Part shown: in pieces, positions 8,564-16,466 of the stretch
Position numbering within the stretch: position 1 is the first letter of the stretch
Layout of the letters: every line of letters starts with the position of its first letter
Assembly: GCA_964247745.1 (NCBI GenBank)
Contig: CAXTVT010000043.1
Span: forward strand, 1 to 27,981
Length of the DNA stretch: 27,981 nt
DNA from: RH-AL1 sp964247745
GTDB lineage: Bacteria; Pseudomonadota; Alphaproteobacteria; Rhizobiales; Beijerinckiaceae
Direction: 5' to 3'
Notes under the pieces: generated by a model
What the model was told of the DNA's origin: nothing
The model's input: the letters and a program-made list of their open reading frames with translations, nothing else
The model's database searches: none
Position numbers and translations under genes: made by a program

Positions 8564-9256
8564 ATGCGTGCGCAGAGCGGCCCCGAGGTCGGGCGAAACG
8601 ACGAAGCGGCAGCGCCGCGTTGCCGCCGGCGGGCCGTCGCGATCGGCGCCGCGGCGGGCCTGGCGGCTCTCGCGCTCTCGGGTTGCGTCGAGGACCAGGA
8701 CCCCCGCTACGCCGCGACGGCCAAGTTCTACGCGGCCGTGCCGACCGAGCGCTTCCCGGTGCCGGCCGCCGACGTCAGCAAGATGAACCCAGACTATCTC
8801 CGCGCCACCGTCCGCTACGAGACGAAGGAAGCGCCGGGCACGATCATCGTCGATCCGCACAACCATTACGTCTACCGCATCGAAGGCGACGGCAACGCCA
8901 CCCGCTACGGCGCCAACGTCGGCCGCGCCGGCTTCCTGTGGAGCGGCGACGCCTATGTCGGGCGCAAGGCCGAATGGCCGGTGTGGACGCCGCCCAAGGA
9001 GATGATCGCGCGCCAGCCCGAGGCCAGGAAATACGCCGCCGGCATGCCGCCGGGGATCGAGAACCCGCTCGGCGCGCGCGTGCTCTACCTCTACCGCGAC
9101 GGCCAATACACGCTGTTCACGATCTACAGCACCAGCGATCCCACGACGATCGGCAACGGCATCACCAGCGGCTGCACCGGCCTTCTCACGCAGGACATGC
9201 TCGACCTGTTCTCGCGCACGACGGTCAAGACCAAGGTAATCATGCTGCCGGCGTAG
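8564..9256 (+). CDS. L,D-transpeptidase-fold lipoprotein with altered active site
   Basis: 230 residues. R-C-R-R-R-A-V-A-I-G leads a hydrophobic segment ending in a lipobox L-S-G-C (Cys41), so it should be a lipoprotein exported to the periplasm. The middle (P-G-T-I-I-V-D-P, then H-Y-V-Y-R-I) and the end follow the YkuD/ErfK catalytic domain: T-T-I-G-N-G-I-T-SGC at 194-204 carries the nucleophilic Cys204. However, the residue where the family has the catalytic His (I-H-G-T) is Tyr188 (I-Y-S-T), and the Arg/Asn after the cysteine (C-I-R-M) is replaced by C-T-G-L. It may therefore be a weak or non-catalytic member. Start ATG 8564 has no strong ribosome site. Divergent from the GT8 gene. Confidence 0.8.
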   Translation: MRAQSGPEVGRNDEAAAPRCRRRAVAIGAAAGLAALALSGCVEDQDPRYAATAKFYAAVPTERFPVPAADVSKMNPDYLRATVRYETKEAPGTIIVDPHNHYVYRIEGDGNATRYGANVGRAGFLWSGDAYVGRKAEWPVWTPPKEMIARQPEARKYAAGMPPGIENPLGARVLYLYRDGQYTLFTIYSTSDPTTIGNGITSGCTGLLTQDMLDLFSRTTVKTKVIMLPA

Positions 9257-9257
9257 C

Positions 9258-9275
9258 GCCGGCCGAACGGCCGGC
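9258..9275 (+). terminator. Hairpin after the transpeptidase gene
   Basis: GCCGGCC at 9258-9264 pairs perfectly with GGCCGGC at 9269-9275 around a GAAC loop, starting 1 base after the stop codon. There is no clear T-run after it (CTTGA), so termination is plausible but not proven. Confidence 0.4.
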
Positions 9276-9289
9276 CTTGACGTCGCGCG

Positions 9290-9311
9290 GAAACGGCATA
9301 ATTACCGTTTC
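9290..9311. promoter_or_regulatory. Inverted repeat abutting the helicase start codon
   Basis: GAAACGG at 9290-9296 and CCGTTTC at 9305-9311 are exact inverted 7-mers separated by 8 AT-rich bases (CATAATTA). The right arm touches the ATG at 9312. A TTGACG lies at 9277-9282, but its spacing to CATAAT (9297-9302) is only 14 bp. The element occupies the position of the ribosome-binding site, so it could act as an operator or as an RNA hairpin limiting translation. Function is inference. Confidence 0.35.
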
Positions 9312-10820
9312 ATGGGTGACGATCTCATCATGCCGCGCGTCGAGGACGCCTTCCGCAACGATCCCACGATCCCGCGTGAGGTCACCCTCACCGATAAGGG
9401 GAACGGCTGGGTCCACAGCTGGACCAAGTTTCCGGACGGGTCCGCGATCGAGGAGACGTTTCGTCGCGAGGATGCGGCGACGCCCGCCACGCCCGGCGCG
9501 CCGATCACGACCGACGCGGCGGCGCGCCGCTTCGCCGAGGCTTCCGCCGGCACGCTGCTCCACGACGGCACCGCCTGGTTCGCCTTCGACGGCGCGATCT
9601 GGCGGCCCACGCCGGACGTCGCGCGGCCGGTCCGCGCGGCGCTGCGGGCCGCCGGCCACGACGATCCCGGCTCCGCCCTCGTCGCGACGATCGAGCGTTG
9701 CGCCCGATCCGAGCCCGAACTCGCCCACGCCGGTGCCTGGGACGCCGACCCCTGGCGCCTCGGCACGCCTGGCGGCACGGTCGATCTCGCCACCGGCCGC
9801 CTGCGCCCCGCCGACCCGGCCGATCGCATCACCCGCTCGACCTCCGTCGCCCCCGCCGAGCACTCGGACTGCCCGCTGTGGCGGCGCTTCCTGGACGAGG
9901 CCATGGACGGCGACGCGGAGCGCACCGCCTTCCTCCAGCGCTTCTGCGGCTATGCGCTCACCGGCGAGACCTGCGAGCACGCGCTGCTGTTCGGCCTGGG
10001 CGAGGGCGGCAACGGCAAGAGCGTCTTCGTCAACATCGTCCGCGACCTCTTCGGCAGCTACGCCGCCGTCGCCGCGCCCGACCTGCTGGCGCAAGGCGCC
10101 GCGCGCCGTGGCGGCAAAGCCCATTCCGCCGAGGTGGCGATGCTCGCCGGCGCCCGCCTCGTCACCGCCAGCGAGACCGAGGAGGGCCGCGTCTGGGCCG
10201 ACGGGCGCCTCAAGCTGCTGACCGGCGGCGACCCCGTCACCGCGCGCTTCCCGGGCAAGGACCCCTTCACCTTCACGCCGCGCTTCAAGCTGCTCGTCAC
10301 CGGCAACCACCGCCCGGTGCTGCGCACCGTCGACGCCGCGCTGCGCCGCCGCCTTTGCCTGGTGCCCTTCCCCCACGCGCCCGCCGTGCCCGACCGCCGG
10401 CTGGAGGCGAAATTGCGCGCAGAAGCCCCCGCCATCCTGCGCTGGATGATCGAGGGGTGTTTGGCCTGGGCGCGAAGTCTGGACGAACCGGGGGAGAGCG
10501 GCGGGCTGATCCGGCCGGAGGCGGTGGCCCGCGCCACCGACGCCTATCTCGCCGGCGAGGACCTCGTCGGCGAATTCCTCGCGCAATGGTGCGACCTCAC
10601 CCCGACCAGCCTGGAGAGCGCCGGCGACCTCTTCGCCGCGTGGTGCGCCTTCACCCGCACGCAAGGCGAACCCCCCGGCACCCAACGCCGCCTCGCCGCC
10701 CGCCTGTTGCGGCACGGCCTCACGCGCGAGCACCTGCACCACGCCAGGGTGTATCGCGGCGTGAGGCTGCTGCGGGAGGGGGAGCGGTTCGCGGCGGTGC
10801 GGGAGGCGCGGATGGGGTGA
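9312..10820 (+). CDS. P4-family phage/plasmid primase-helicase (SF3)
   Basis: 502 residues. After an N-terminal region with no recognisable primase motifs (residues 1-65), a D5-N-like module begins (L-L-H-D-G-T-A-W-F near 82-90, then D-G-A-I-W-R-P). The superfamily 3 helicase core is complete: Walker A GLGEGGNGKS at about 228-237, Walker B-like L-V-T-A-S-E at 283-288, L-K-L-L-TGGD-P-V-T-A-R near 300-312, motif C K-L-L-V-TGN-H-R-P near 326-335, and an arginine-finger region at 345-347. Such proteins load as hexamers at replication origins of phages, plasmids and satellites. No Toprim or archaeo-eukaryotic primase catalytic domain is visible, so it is probably only the helicase. Base composition matches the host, and no integrase, capsid or other phage gene is adjacent. 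It starts at ATG 9312 directly after an inverted repeat. Confidence 0.88.
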   Translation: MGDDLIMPRVEDAFRNDPTIPREVTLTDKGNGWVHSWTKFPDGSAIEETFRREDAATPATPGAPITTDAAARRFAEASAGTLLHDGTAWFAFDGAIWRPTPDVARPVRAALRAAGHDDPGSALVATIERCARSEPELAHAGAWDADPWRLGTPGGTVDLATGRLRPADPADRITRSTSVAPAEHSDCPLWRRFLDEAMDGDAERTAFLQRFCGYALTGETCEHALLFGLGEGGNGKSVFVNIVRDLFGSYAAVAAPDLLAQGAARRGGKAHSAEVAMLAGARLVTASETEEGRVWADGRLKLLTGGDPVTARFPGKDPFTFTPRFKLLVTGNHRPVLRTVDAALRRRLCLVPFPHAPAVPDRRLEAKLRAEAPAILRWMIEGCLAWARSLDEPGESGGLIRPEAVARATDAYLAGEDLVGEFLAQWCDLTPTSLESAGDLFAAWCAFTRTQGEPPGTQRRLAARLLRHGLTREHLHHARVYRGVRLLREGERFAAVREARMG

Positions 10821-10836
10821 GGGGGTGGGTGTGCCG

Positions 10837-10849
10837 CGACAACGTGCGG
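10837..10849 (+). repeat. Left copy of 13-bp direct repeat flanking the island
   Basis: CGACAACGTGCGG, identical to 14360-14372. It lies 17 bp downstream of the helicase stop codon and about 140 bp before the hamB stop. Candidate insertion footprint; identity ends exactly at 13 bp on both sides. Confidence 0.4.
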
Positions 10850-10991
10850 GGTTTGGTTCAACGCCAATCCGGGCTCGTGCCCGCTTGAAAGTCGAGACGG
10901 TGACCTCGTCGCCATGTGCTGAAATCGCGCGCCGACCAGACAGGAGACCGCTGGCTATTGAGCGGGGCGGTTGAAACAACATCCGTAAGCG

Positions 10992-13092
10992 CTAGGTTGA
11001 AGCCGAGCGCTCTGGCGTTATACCATCGACAAAGACGCGCAAGATGTATTTGTCAAATGCGCTCAGGGTGTCGATCTTTGAGACTACATTCGAGTCGATC
11101 TCTCGCAGGATACTAAGAGCGCTTCGCAGATCTAACTCTTCGCTAGAAAAGTCGATGAAGCCGGAGCTATGAAGCTTTCTTGCGATCATGCGCGGAAGAC
11201 CGTACTCCTCAAGATGGTAAACAGTGGAAGGAAGAAACGCGTGGCTGGTCTTGCCTATAAACTTGCCGATATCTACCTTCGGATTGATAATAATCTTGTG
11301 AAGTTCATTGATGTCACTTAGCAACGCAGATAGCTTAAACGTGATTATTCTTTCCAGATGAAAAAACTCTTCAATGTCGATTTTAAGAGATGCAAGGTCG
11401 CGCAAGATGACGGGGATTCCGACGCTCCAGTTTTGGGCAAGAGCTTTTGTTGCAGCCACGATTTTTGAGTACTGCGCATCCCACCCTGAAGGCTTCAACT
11501 GTATCGCCTTATAAAGCATTCTATCCCAATCACCGGGAGTTTCAGAGTTGAGATATCCCAAACCCCTCCAGTCACTTGGACGATCTTTCATTCCCCGAGC
11601 AAGATCGAGCAAAAAGTTTGCGTTGCTATCTTGGAGAACGTTCTCTCGTTTTAGTCGGGCAAAATTCTCCGCTCCGATAATTTCGCACATTTGTAATTTG
11701 TATTCGACCACCCTTTTTATTTGACTATCCGTCAGGCTTTCTCGATCTCTATTTTCATCAAGAGCACCTAGAACAGTATCGGGGAGTTCAATTTGCAGCC
11801 AGGATCTTCTTCGGCGGGCGGAGCATCCAATAGAAAAATGTTGCCGATAAAATGCTTGAACATGCGGCCTCCACGGCCGATGATATTTTTGTATGTGAAG
11901 TCTTTCAGATTATGCTGACCGAGTTTGCTTTTCCAAATGACAACGTTTTTCGCAGATGTGTTCACCCCCTCGATGATCGAGGAGGTCGAGACAATGCTAT
12001 CAAACCCCTTGTCATGCTCGAACAGGCGCACTTGTATTTGGCTTAGGCAGCGGTGCATCCGTCCGTTATGGACCCCGACACCTCGTTCGGCTAGATCAGC
12101 GACCGACCAGTCTGCTTGATAATTAGATCGAAGCCACCGCGAGAAGTGGTTTGTATGCGGCCTATCAACTTTATCCATTCGCTCGATAATAAGTGCAGAA
12201 ATCCTTTTTATTTCGCCGTATGTCCCAGCGTAGATTAATGATTTTTCCGTCCTCGGGGCTATGATATTAAGAAGCGAATCAGATTTCTTGTTATAATCTC
12301 CTTTAATATCCCTAAACAGTTCGTGTTTTTCTAAGTAGACCGTATTGAAGTCCAATAATTCGATAAATTCCATACCGCGCGTAAACGCATTGTCTGTTAG
12401 GTTTTTAACATTTGGCGCAAGGTAGTATCTTTGCTTAGCACGCTGAGATAAATACAAGATCGCTTTGATGAGTGACGGCGCCCGTTCCTTATCATGTTCG
12501 ACACTAGCTTTATAAAACTCGTCTATGACTAGCAAATCAATTGTTTTAAGAACTTGAAGATAGCCAAAAGACCGTTCCTGCGGAAATATCAGTATATTGC
12601 GGCTTTCCAGTTGGGTGTCTGGAGCGGTGATGATGCCGTAATCTTGAGAGAACTTCTTGTATAACCGACGGCGAGTTTCGTCCATCAGCGCGATTGTCGG
12701 GACAATGATTACGACCGTTGCAGGCCGCTTGGTTGCTATGAAGGCATCAATGATAAAGCTTTTGCCAAACTTGTCGGTGCGCTGACCGCTATGCTCTTTC
12801 CATCAAGGAGTTTTGACAAAACCGTCGATTGTTCTCGATGCAAGGTGGCAGTTCTGTTCCCAACGTCTACCGCAAATGCCTGATAGACAAATTTCTGATC
12901 CCATGAGGCGCTCTCAAGCTGAAGGTAAGGAAACAGCCCCGTCGATCGAACCAACTGGTTAAGAACTCGCGGATAAGGTATTTTCTCTCGATCGAGATCG
13001 CTTAGCAGTCTGATCAACAGGTTGCGTGCTGCAAAGTCGTTGCCATTCTCAATCAGGTCGTTCACTTCGGAGCAAATCGCGAACACTTCCAT
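10992..13092 (-). pseudogene. hamB: HamB, Hachiman defence helicase, broken by two frameshifts
   Basis: Three consecutive open segments (13092-12736, about 12765-11768, about 11800-10992) join into one ~700-residue superfamily 2 helicase if one base is restored at each of two points. The motifs run in order: H-R-E-Q-S (Q-motif-like, near 85), S-A-P-T-S-[F]-G-K-S (Walker A, interrupted by the first shift near 12765-12769), V-I-I-V-P-T-I-A-L (Ia), L-L-V-I-DEF-Y-K (Walker B), S-T-S-S-I-I-E-G-V-N (V) and N-I-I-GRGGR (VI). The second shift is near 11797-11803, after A-E-E-D-P; the other frame continues L-Q-I-E-L-P-D. HamB partners with the HamA nuclease in Hachiman. Its start ATG shares one base with the hamA stop (TGATG). 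As sequenced, the ATPase cannot be made whole. Either real decay or two sequencing indels. Confidence 0.82.
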
Positions 13093-14021
13093 CAGATTGC
13101 GCCCTTAAAAAACGATACTGCATTAATGAACGCATCAACAATAAGTTTCTTGTCGGGAACCGGAAATAGTATGAAGTGAAAACTAATATCAGTATATTTG
13201 TAAACCGATGAAGATTTTGCAAATTGTCTCTTGAAATATGCTTCCGCCCTCTCGGTATGATGAGCGATAATTGCCTGCCTGTAAGCCGCAGATAAGCCAA
13301 GACATGCGGCAGTTTGCGCGCATTGATGGATGATCAAGATAGGAACATGGATCTTCGACTTCAAATGATCAATCGAAATCTGGCTGCTGAGCGCTGCTTT
13401 GATTTTGGTGCGGAGAGCGTCCGGCATAGCTAAGTAGTCAATGTCAGAGACATTCGTTATTATCGCGTTTCTTTTTTTTAATTTTCCGGTCTCCAGGCTT
13501 GCGTAGACTGAAGCAACGACAGCGTCTAATCGAGCATCTGCTATTGAGTTGTAGAACTTAGCTTCGCCAAACCAAAGCGTGAAGTCGACTTGGCCGGCGT
13601 CAACCACAATGTGTACGCTGTCGGCGCCCTTCGCGTTATCTTGGACATTCTGTTTGTAGAAAATCTTCGGCACCACAGGCAAGGCCTTATAGTGGTTCCT
13701 CATGACTCCATAAAGAAATACCTCAGCGATTTCACTTCCCTGCCCAACCTCATCCTTGTCGGTAAGTCTCAAGTTCTGTGCAGCTGCTACTAAGCTAGAA
13801 TGGCTTTGATCGACCAATGCTGAGCGTTCCCGCTCGGATAATGCTGTTTGAGCAATGTTGTCCCATAAATAATTCTGGAATCGATTATACTGCCACTTTC
13901 CATCTTCAAAGTCGTTAATCAAGCTAAGGACGCGCTTGTTGAGGAGGTGCTTAAGCTGAGAAATAGTGGTTATCTTGGCGAGTGACTCATCGATTAGGGT
14001 GTCGAATTTAATAGCGGCCAT
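13092..14021 (-). CDS. hamA: HamA, DUF1837 nuclease of a Hachiman defence system
   Basis: 309 residues from ATG 14021. The DUF1837 core has a PD-(D/E)xK-like order: E-I-A-E-V-F-L-Y-G at about 97-105 (Glu100), a Lys-rich strand, K-G-A-D-S-V-H (Asp134), then W-F-G-E-A-K-F-Y with Glu153-x-Lys155, the metal-dependent nuclease centre. In Hachiman, HamA is the effector nuclease held and released by the HamB helicase when it meets phage or damaged DNA, leading to loss of cellular and phage DNA. The frame is open to an ATG at 14216, but that 65-residue extension would cover the promoter region and an 18-bp palindrome, and 309 residues fits the family, so I prefer 14021; the ribosome site is weak (AGGA about 12 bases upstream). 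The stop overlaps the hamB start by one base. No disruption is visible in this gene. Confidence 0.85.
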   Translation of the reverse strand: MAAIKFDTLIDESLAKITTISQLKHLLNKRVLSLINDFEDGKWQYNRFQNYLWDNIAQTALSERERSALVDQSHSSLVAAAQNLRLTDKDEVGQGSEIAEVFLYGVMRNHYKALPVVPKIFYKQNVQDNAKGADSVHIVVDAGQVDFTLWFGEAKFYNSIADARLDAVVASVYASLETGKLKKRNAIITNVSDIDYLAMPDALRTKIKAALSSQISIDHLKSKIHVPILIIHQCAQTAACLGLSAAYRQAIIAHHTERAEAYFKRQFAKSSSVYKYTDISFHFILFPVPDKKLIVDAFINAVSFFKGAI

Positions 14022-14044
14022 CAGACTGACCGTCCTAAACACTG

Positions 14045-14062
14045 TCGCAAATCGATTTGCGA
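14045..14062. promoter_or_regulatory. Perfect 18-bp palindrome upstream of hamA
   Basis: TCGCAAATCGATTTGCGA equals its own reverse complement over all 18 bases. It lies 24 bp upstream of the preferred hamA ATG at 14021, an operator-like position. No regulator gene is adjacent, so the binding protein, if any, is unknown. If hamA started at 14216 instead, the palindrome would be within coding sequence. Confidence 0.5.
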
Positions 14063-14359
14063 AAATCCAAGGGTAGGTAGAAAATAGTTTCTGGCTCGAT
14101 CCCTCACGATGCGCACCGATGGCAACACTTTCGCTGTTCGCAGCCCACCTTGGCTTCTGGTGCGATAGGAAAGTGGCAAGCGAAGCATCGGGTGTATGTG
14201 TTGCAGATTCGCTCATTCTGGCAACCTCGACGTGTTATCGCTCAGAACGAACACAGAACATTTGCGATGGTCAAGGGTTTCGCGGCGGTTTTTCGCTAGG
14301 TCGCTACCTCAAGCCCCATGTGGCTTGGCAGAACGGCGAACTCGTGCCACCTCTCCTGA

Positions 14360-14372
14360 CGACAACGTGCGG
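14360..14372 (+). repeat. Right copy of 13-bp direct repeat flanking the island
   Basis: CGACAACGTGCGG, identical to 10837-10849. It sits close to where base composition returns to the host value on the hamA side. Confidence 0.4.
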
Positions 14373-14564
14373 TACCGCGGCGCGCACAGTCTTTCCACAG
14401 CAGTGGCAAGCCGGTCGGGACGACGGAGCCAGTGGTCGGCGACTGGCGGAGCCGGCGACGCCTTCGGCATCGTCATGGACAGCTAAATCCGGATGGTTGC
14501 CCTGCCGCCGTGCCATCCAAGGCGATCCTCGAGCGATCCGCGCCGGGCGCCACGCGCCACGGTG

Positions 14565-14670
14565 CCGTCCTTGCGAGCGGAGCGAAGCAATCCAGGGGCG
14601 GCGGGGAAATTATCCCGCAGATCGCGGCTCGAGGCCCCTGGATTGCTTCGCCTTCGGCTCGCAAGGACGG
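14565..14670. repeat. Long inverted repeat of the dispersed alphaproteobacterial type
   Basis: The arm at 14565-14599 (beginning CCGTCCTTGCGAGC, containing GAAGCAATCCAGG) is repeated inverted at 14634-14670 with only a small internal difference (CTCCG versus CCTTCGG in the reverse-complement reading), separated by 34 bp. The arms contain the CGTCCTTGCGAGCG...GAAGCAATCC pattern that recurs many times in alphaproteobacterial chromosomes and often yields spurious ORFs. No second copy is visible in this window. Transcripts would fold into a long stem. Confidence 0.75.
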
Positions 14671-14729
14671 AGGGGCTGGCCGGCGCCTCGACGTTTCCGG
14701 GGGATCGCGCCCTACGGGTCATGATGGGA

Positions 14730-14764
14730 GAGGCGGCGGCCGCCTCCACCATGCTACGCATGGT
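14730..14764. repeat. Two adjacent small hairpins
   Basis: GAGGCGG (14730-14736) pairs with CCGCCTC (14740-14746) around CGG, and one base later ACCATGC (14748-14754) pairs with GCATGGT (14758-14764) around TAC. Both are perfect 7-bp stems with 3-base loops. They lie between the long inverted repeat and the ahcY promoter and could be a terminator or part of a repeat unit; there is no T-run. Confidence 0.35.
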
Positions 14765-14851
14765 CCCCCTTCCCGGCTGTGCGCGGGAGGATGCGGCGCG
14801 GGGTCTTGAGCGGTCCTGACTGCGGCGCGCGAGGATGCGCCCCGGAACCTC

Positions 14852-14880
14852 TTGGCGACTAAGGTATTTCTGCCTATAAT
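14852..14880 (+). promoter_or_regulatory. Sigma70-type promoter, probably for ahcY
   Basis: TTGGCG at 14852-14857 and TATAAT at 14875-14880 are separated by exactly 17 bp. The -10 is a perfect consensus and rare in DNA this GC-rich. Transcription would begin near 14887, leaving a leader of about 165 nt before the ahcY ATG at 15053. An independent small RNA from this promoter cannot be excluded. Confidence 0.6.
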
Positions 14881-14972
14881 CATCGCTGATACGGCCAAGC
14901 CGCGCCGCATCGCGACGCAAAAAGGGGGTGTGTGAACGCGGGAGGGTCCGGCGCTCAGGAGGGCGTCAGCCG

Positions 14973-14994
14973 ACATAAGGAAATGCTTATATGT
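14973..14994. promoter_or_regulatory. Possible SahR-like operator upstream of ahcY
   Basis: ATAAGG-AAAT-GCTTAT (14975-14990) is an imperfect palindrome with 6-4-6 spacing, flanked by AC and ATGT, in an AT-rich patch 60-80 bp before ahcY. It resembles the ATAAAG-N4-CTTTAT type site that, from memory, is bound by the ArsR-family regulator SahR in front of S-adenosylhomocysteine and methionine genes. It also overlaps a TTATAT that could be a second -10. Assignment is by resemblance and by the gene it precedes; no sahR gene is in the window. Confidence 0.4.
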
Positions 14995-15052
14995 TTATTG
15001 CCCGGACCCGCGACCCCTGCTAAAAGGCGCCCAACCCACGGAGCCGCACAGC

Positions 15053-16459
<1,407 letters not shown>

Positions 16460-16466
16460 GGGGGCG

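Larger units (their letters stand above)
10837..14372. other. AT-richer acquired island carrying Hachiman defence genes
   Basis: From about 10950 to 14320 the sequence changes abruptly from roughly two thirds G+C to clearly below half, with codon use to match (many A/T-ending codons), and returns to host composition afterwards. The island contains only hamA and hamB. An exact 13-bp direct repeat lies just outside each composition boundary (10837-10849 and 14360-14372). No recombinase is present. The 171 bp between the helicase stop and the hamB end hold no gene. Recent horizontal acquisition is inferred; the limits are approximate. Confidence 0.6.
14373..15052. other. 680-bp intergenic region upstream of ahcY
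   Basis: No convincing protein gene on either strand. It holds a long dispersed-type inverted repeat (14565-14670), two adjacent GC hairpins (14730-14764), a near-consensus sigma70 promoter (14852-14880) and a palindrome resembling a methionine-cycle operator (14973-14994). Open frames here are low-complexity Arg/Ser/Ala products of the repeat. The part at 14373-14564 shows nothing recognisable. Confidence 0.6.

Noticed and set aside
12751..12785. Programmed ribosomal frameshift producing full HamB
   Set aside because: The site A-AGT-TTG-GCA has no canonical slippery heptamer, and a second, unrelated shift is also needed; indel mutation or sequencing error is simpler.
14022..14216. N-terminal extension of HamA to ATG 14216
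   Set aside because: It would add 65 residues not typical of the family and bury the palindrome and likely promoter; kept only as an alternative start.
9312..14372. A single prophage or satellite joining the SF3 helicase and the Hachiman genes
   Set aside because: The two parts differ strongly in base composition, and no integrase, structural or packaging gene is present.
14483..14920. 145-codon minus-strand frame upstream of ahcY
   Set aside because: It spans the long inverted repeat and the hairpins, and its product is an Arg/Ser-rich composite typical of spurious ORFs over such repeats.
14881..15052. SAH riboswitch in the ahcY leader
   Set aside because: I could not align the leader with the SAH-riboswitch core as I remember it; a covariance-model search would settle it. 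The palindromic operator explanation fits better.
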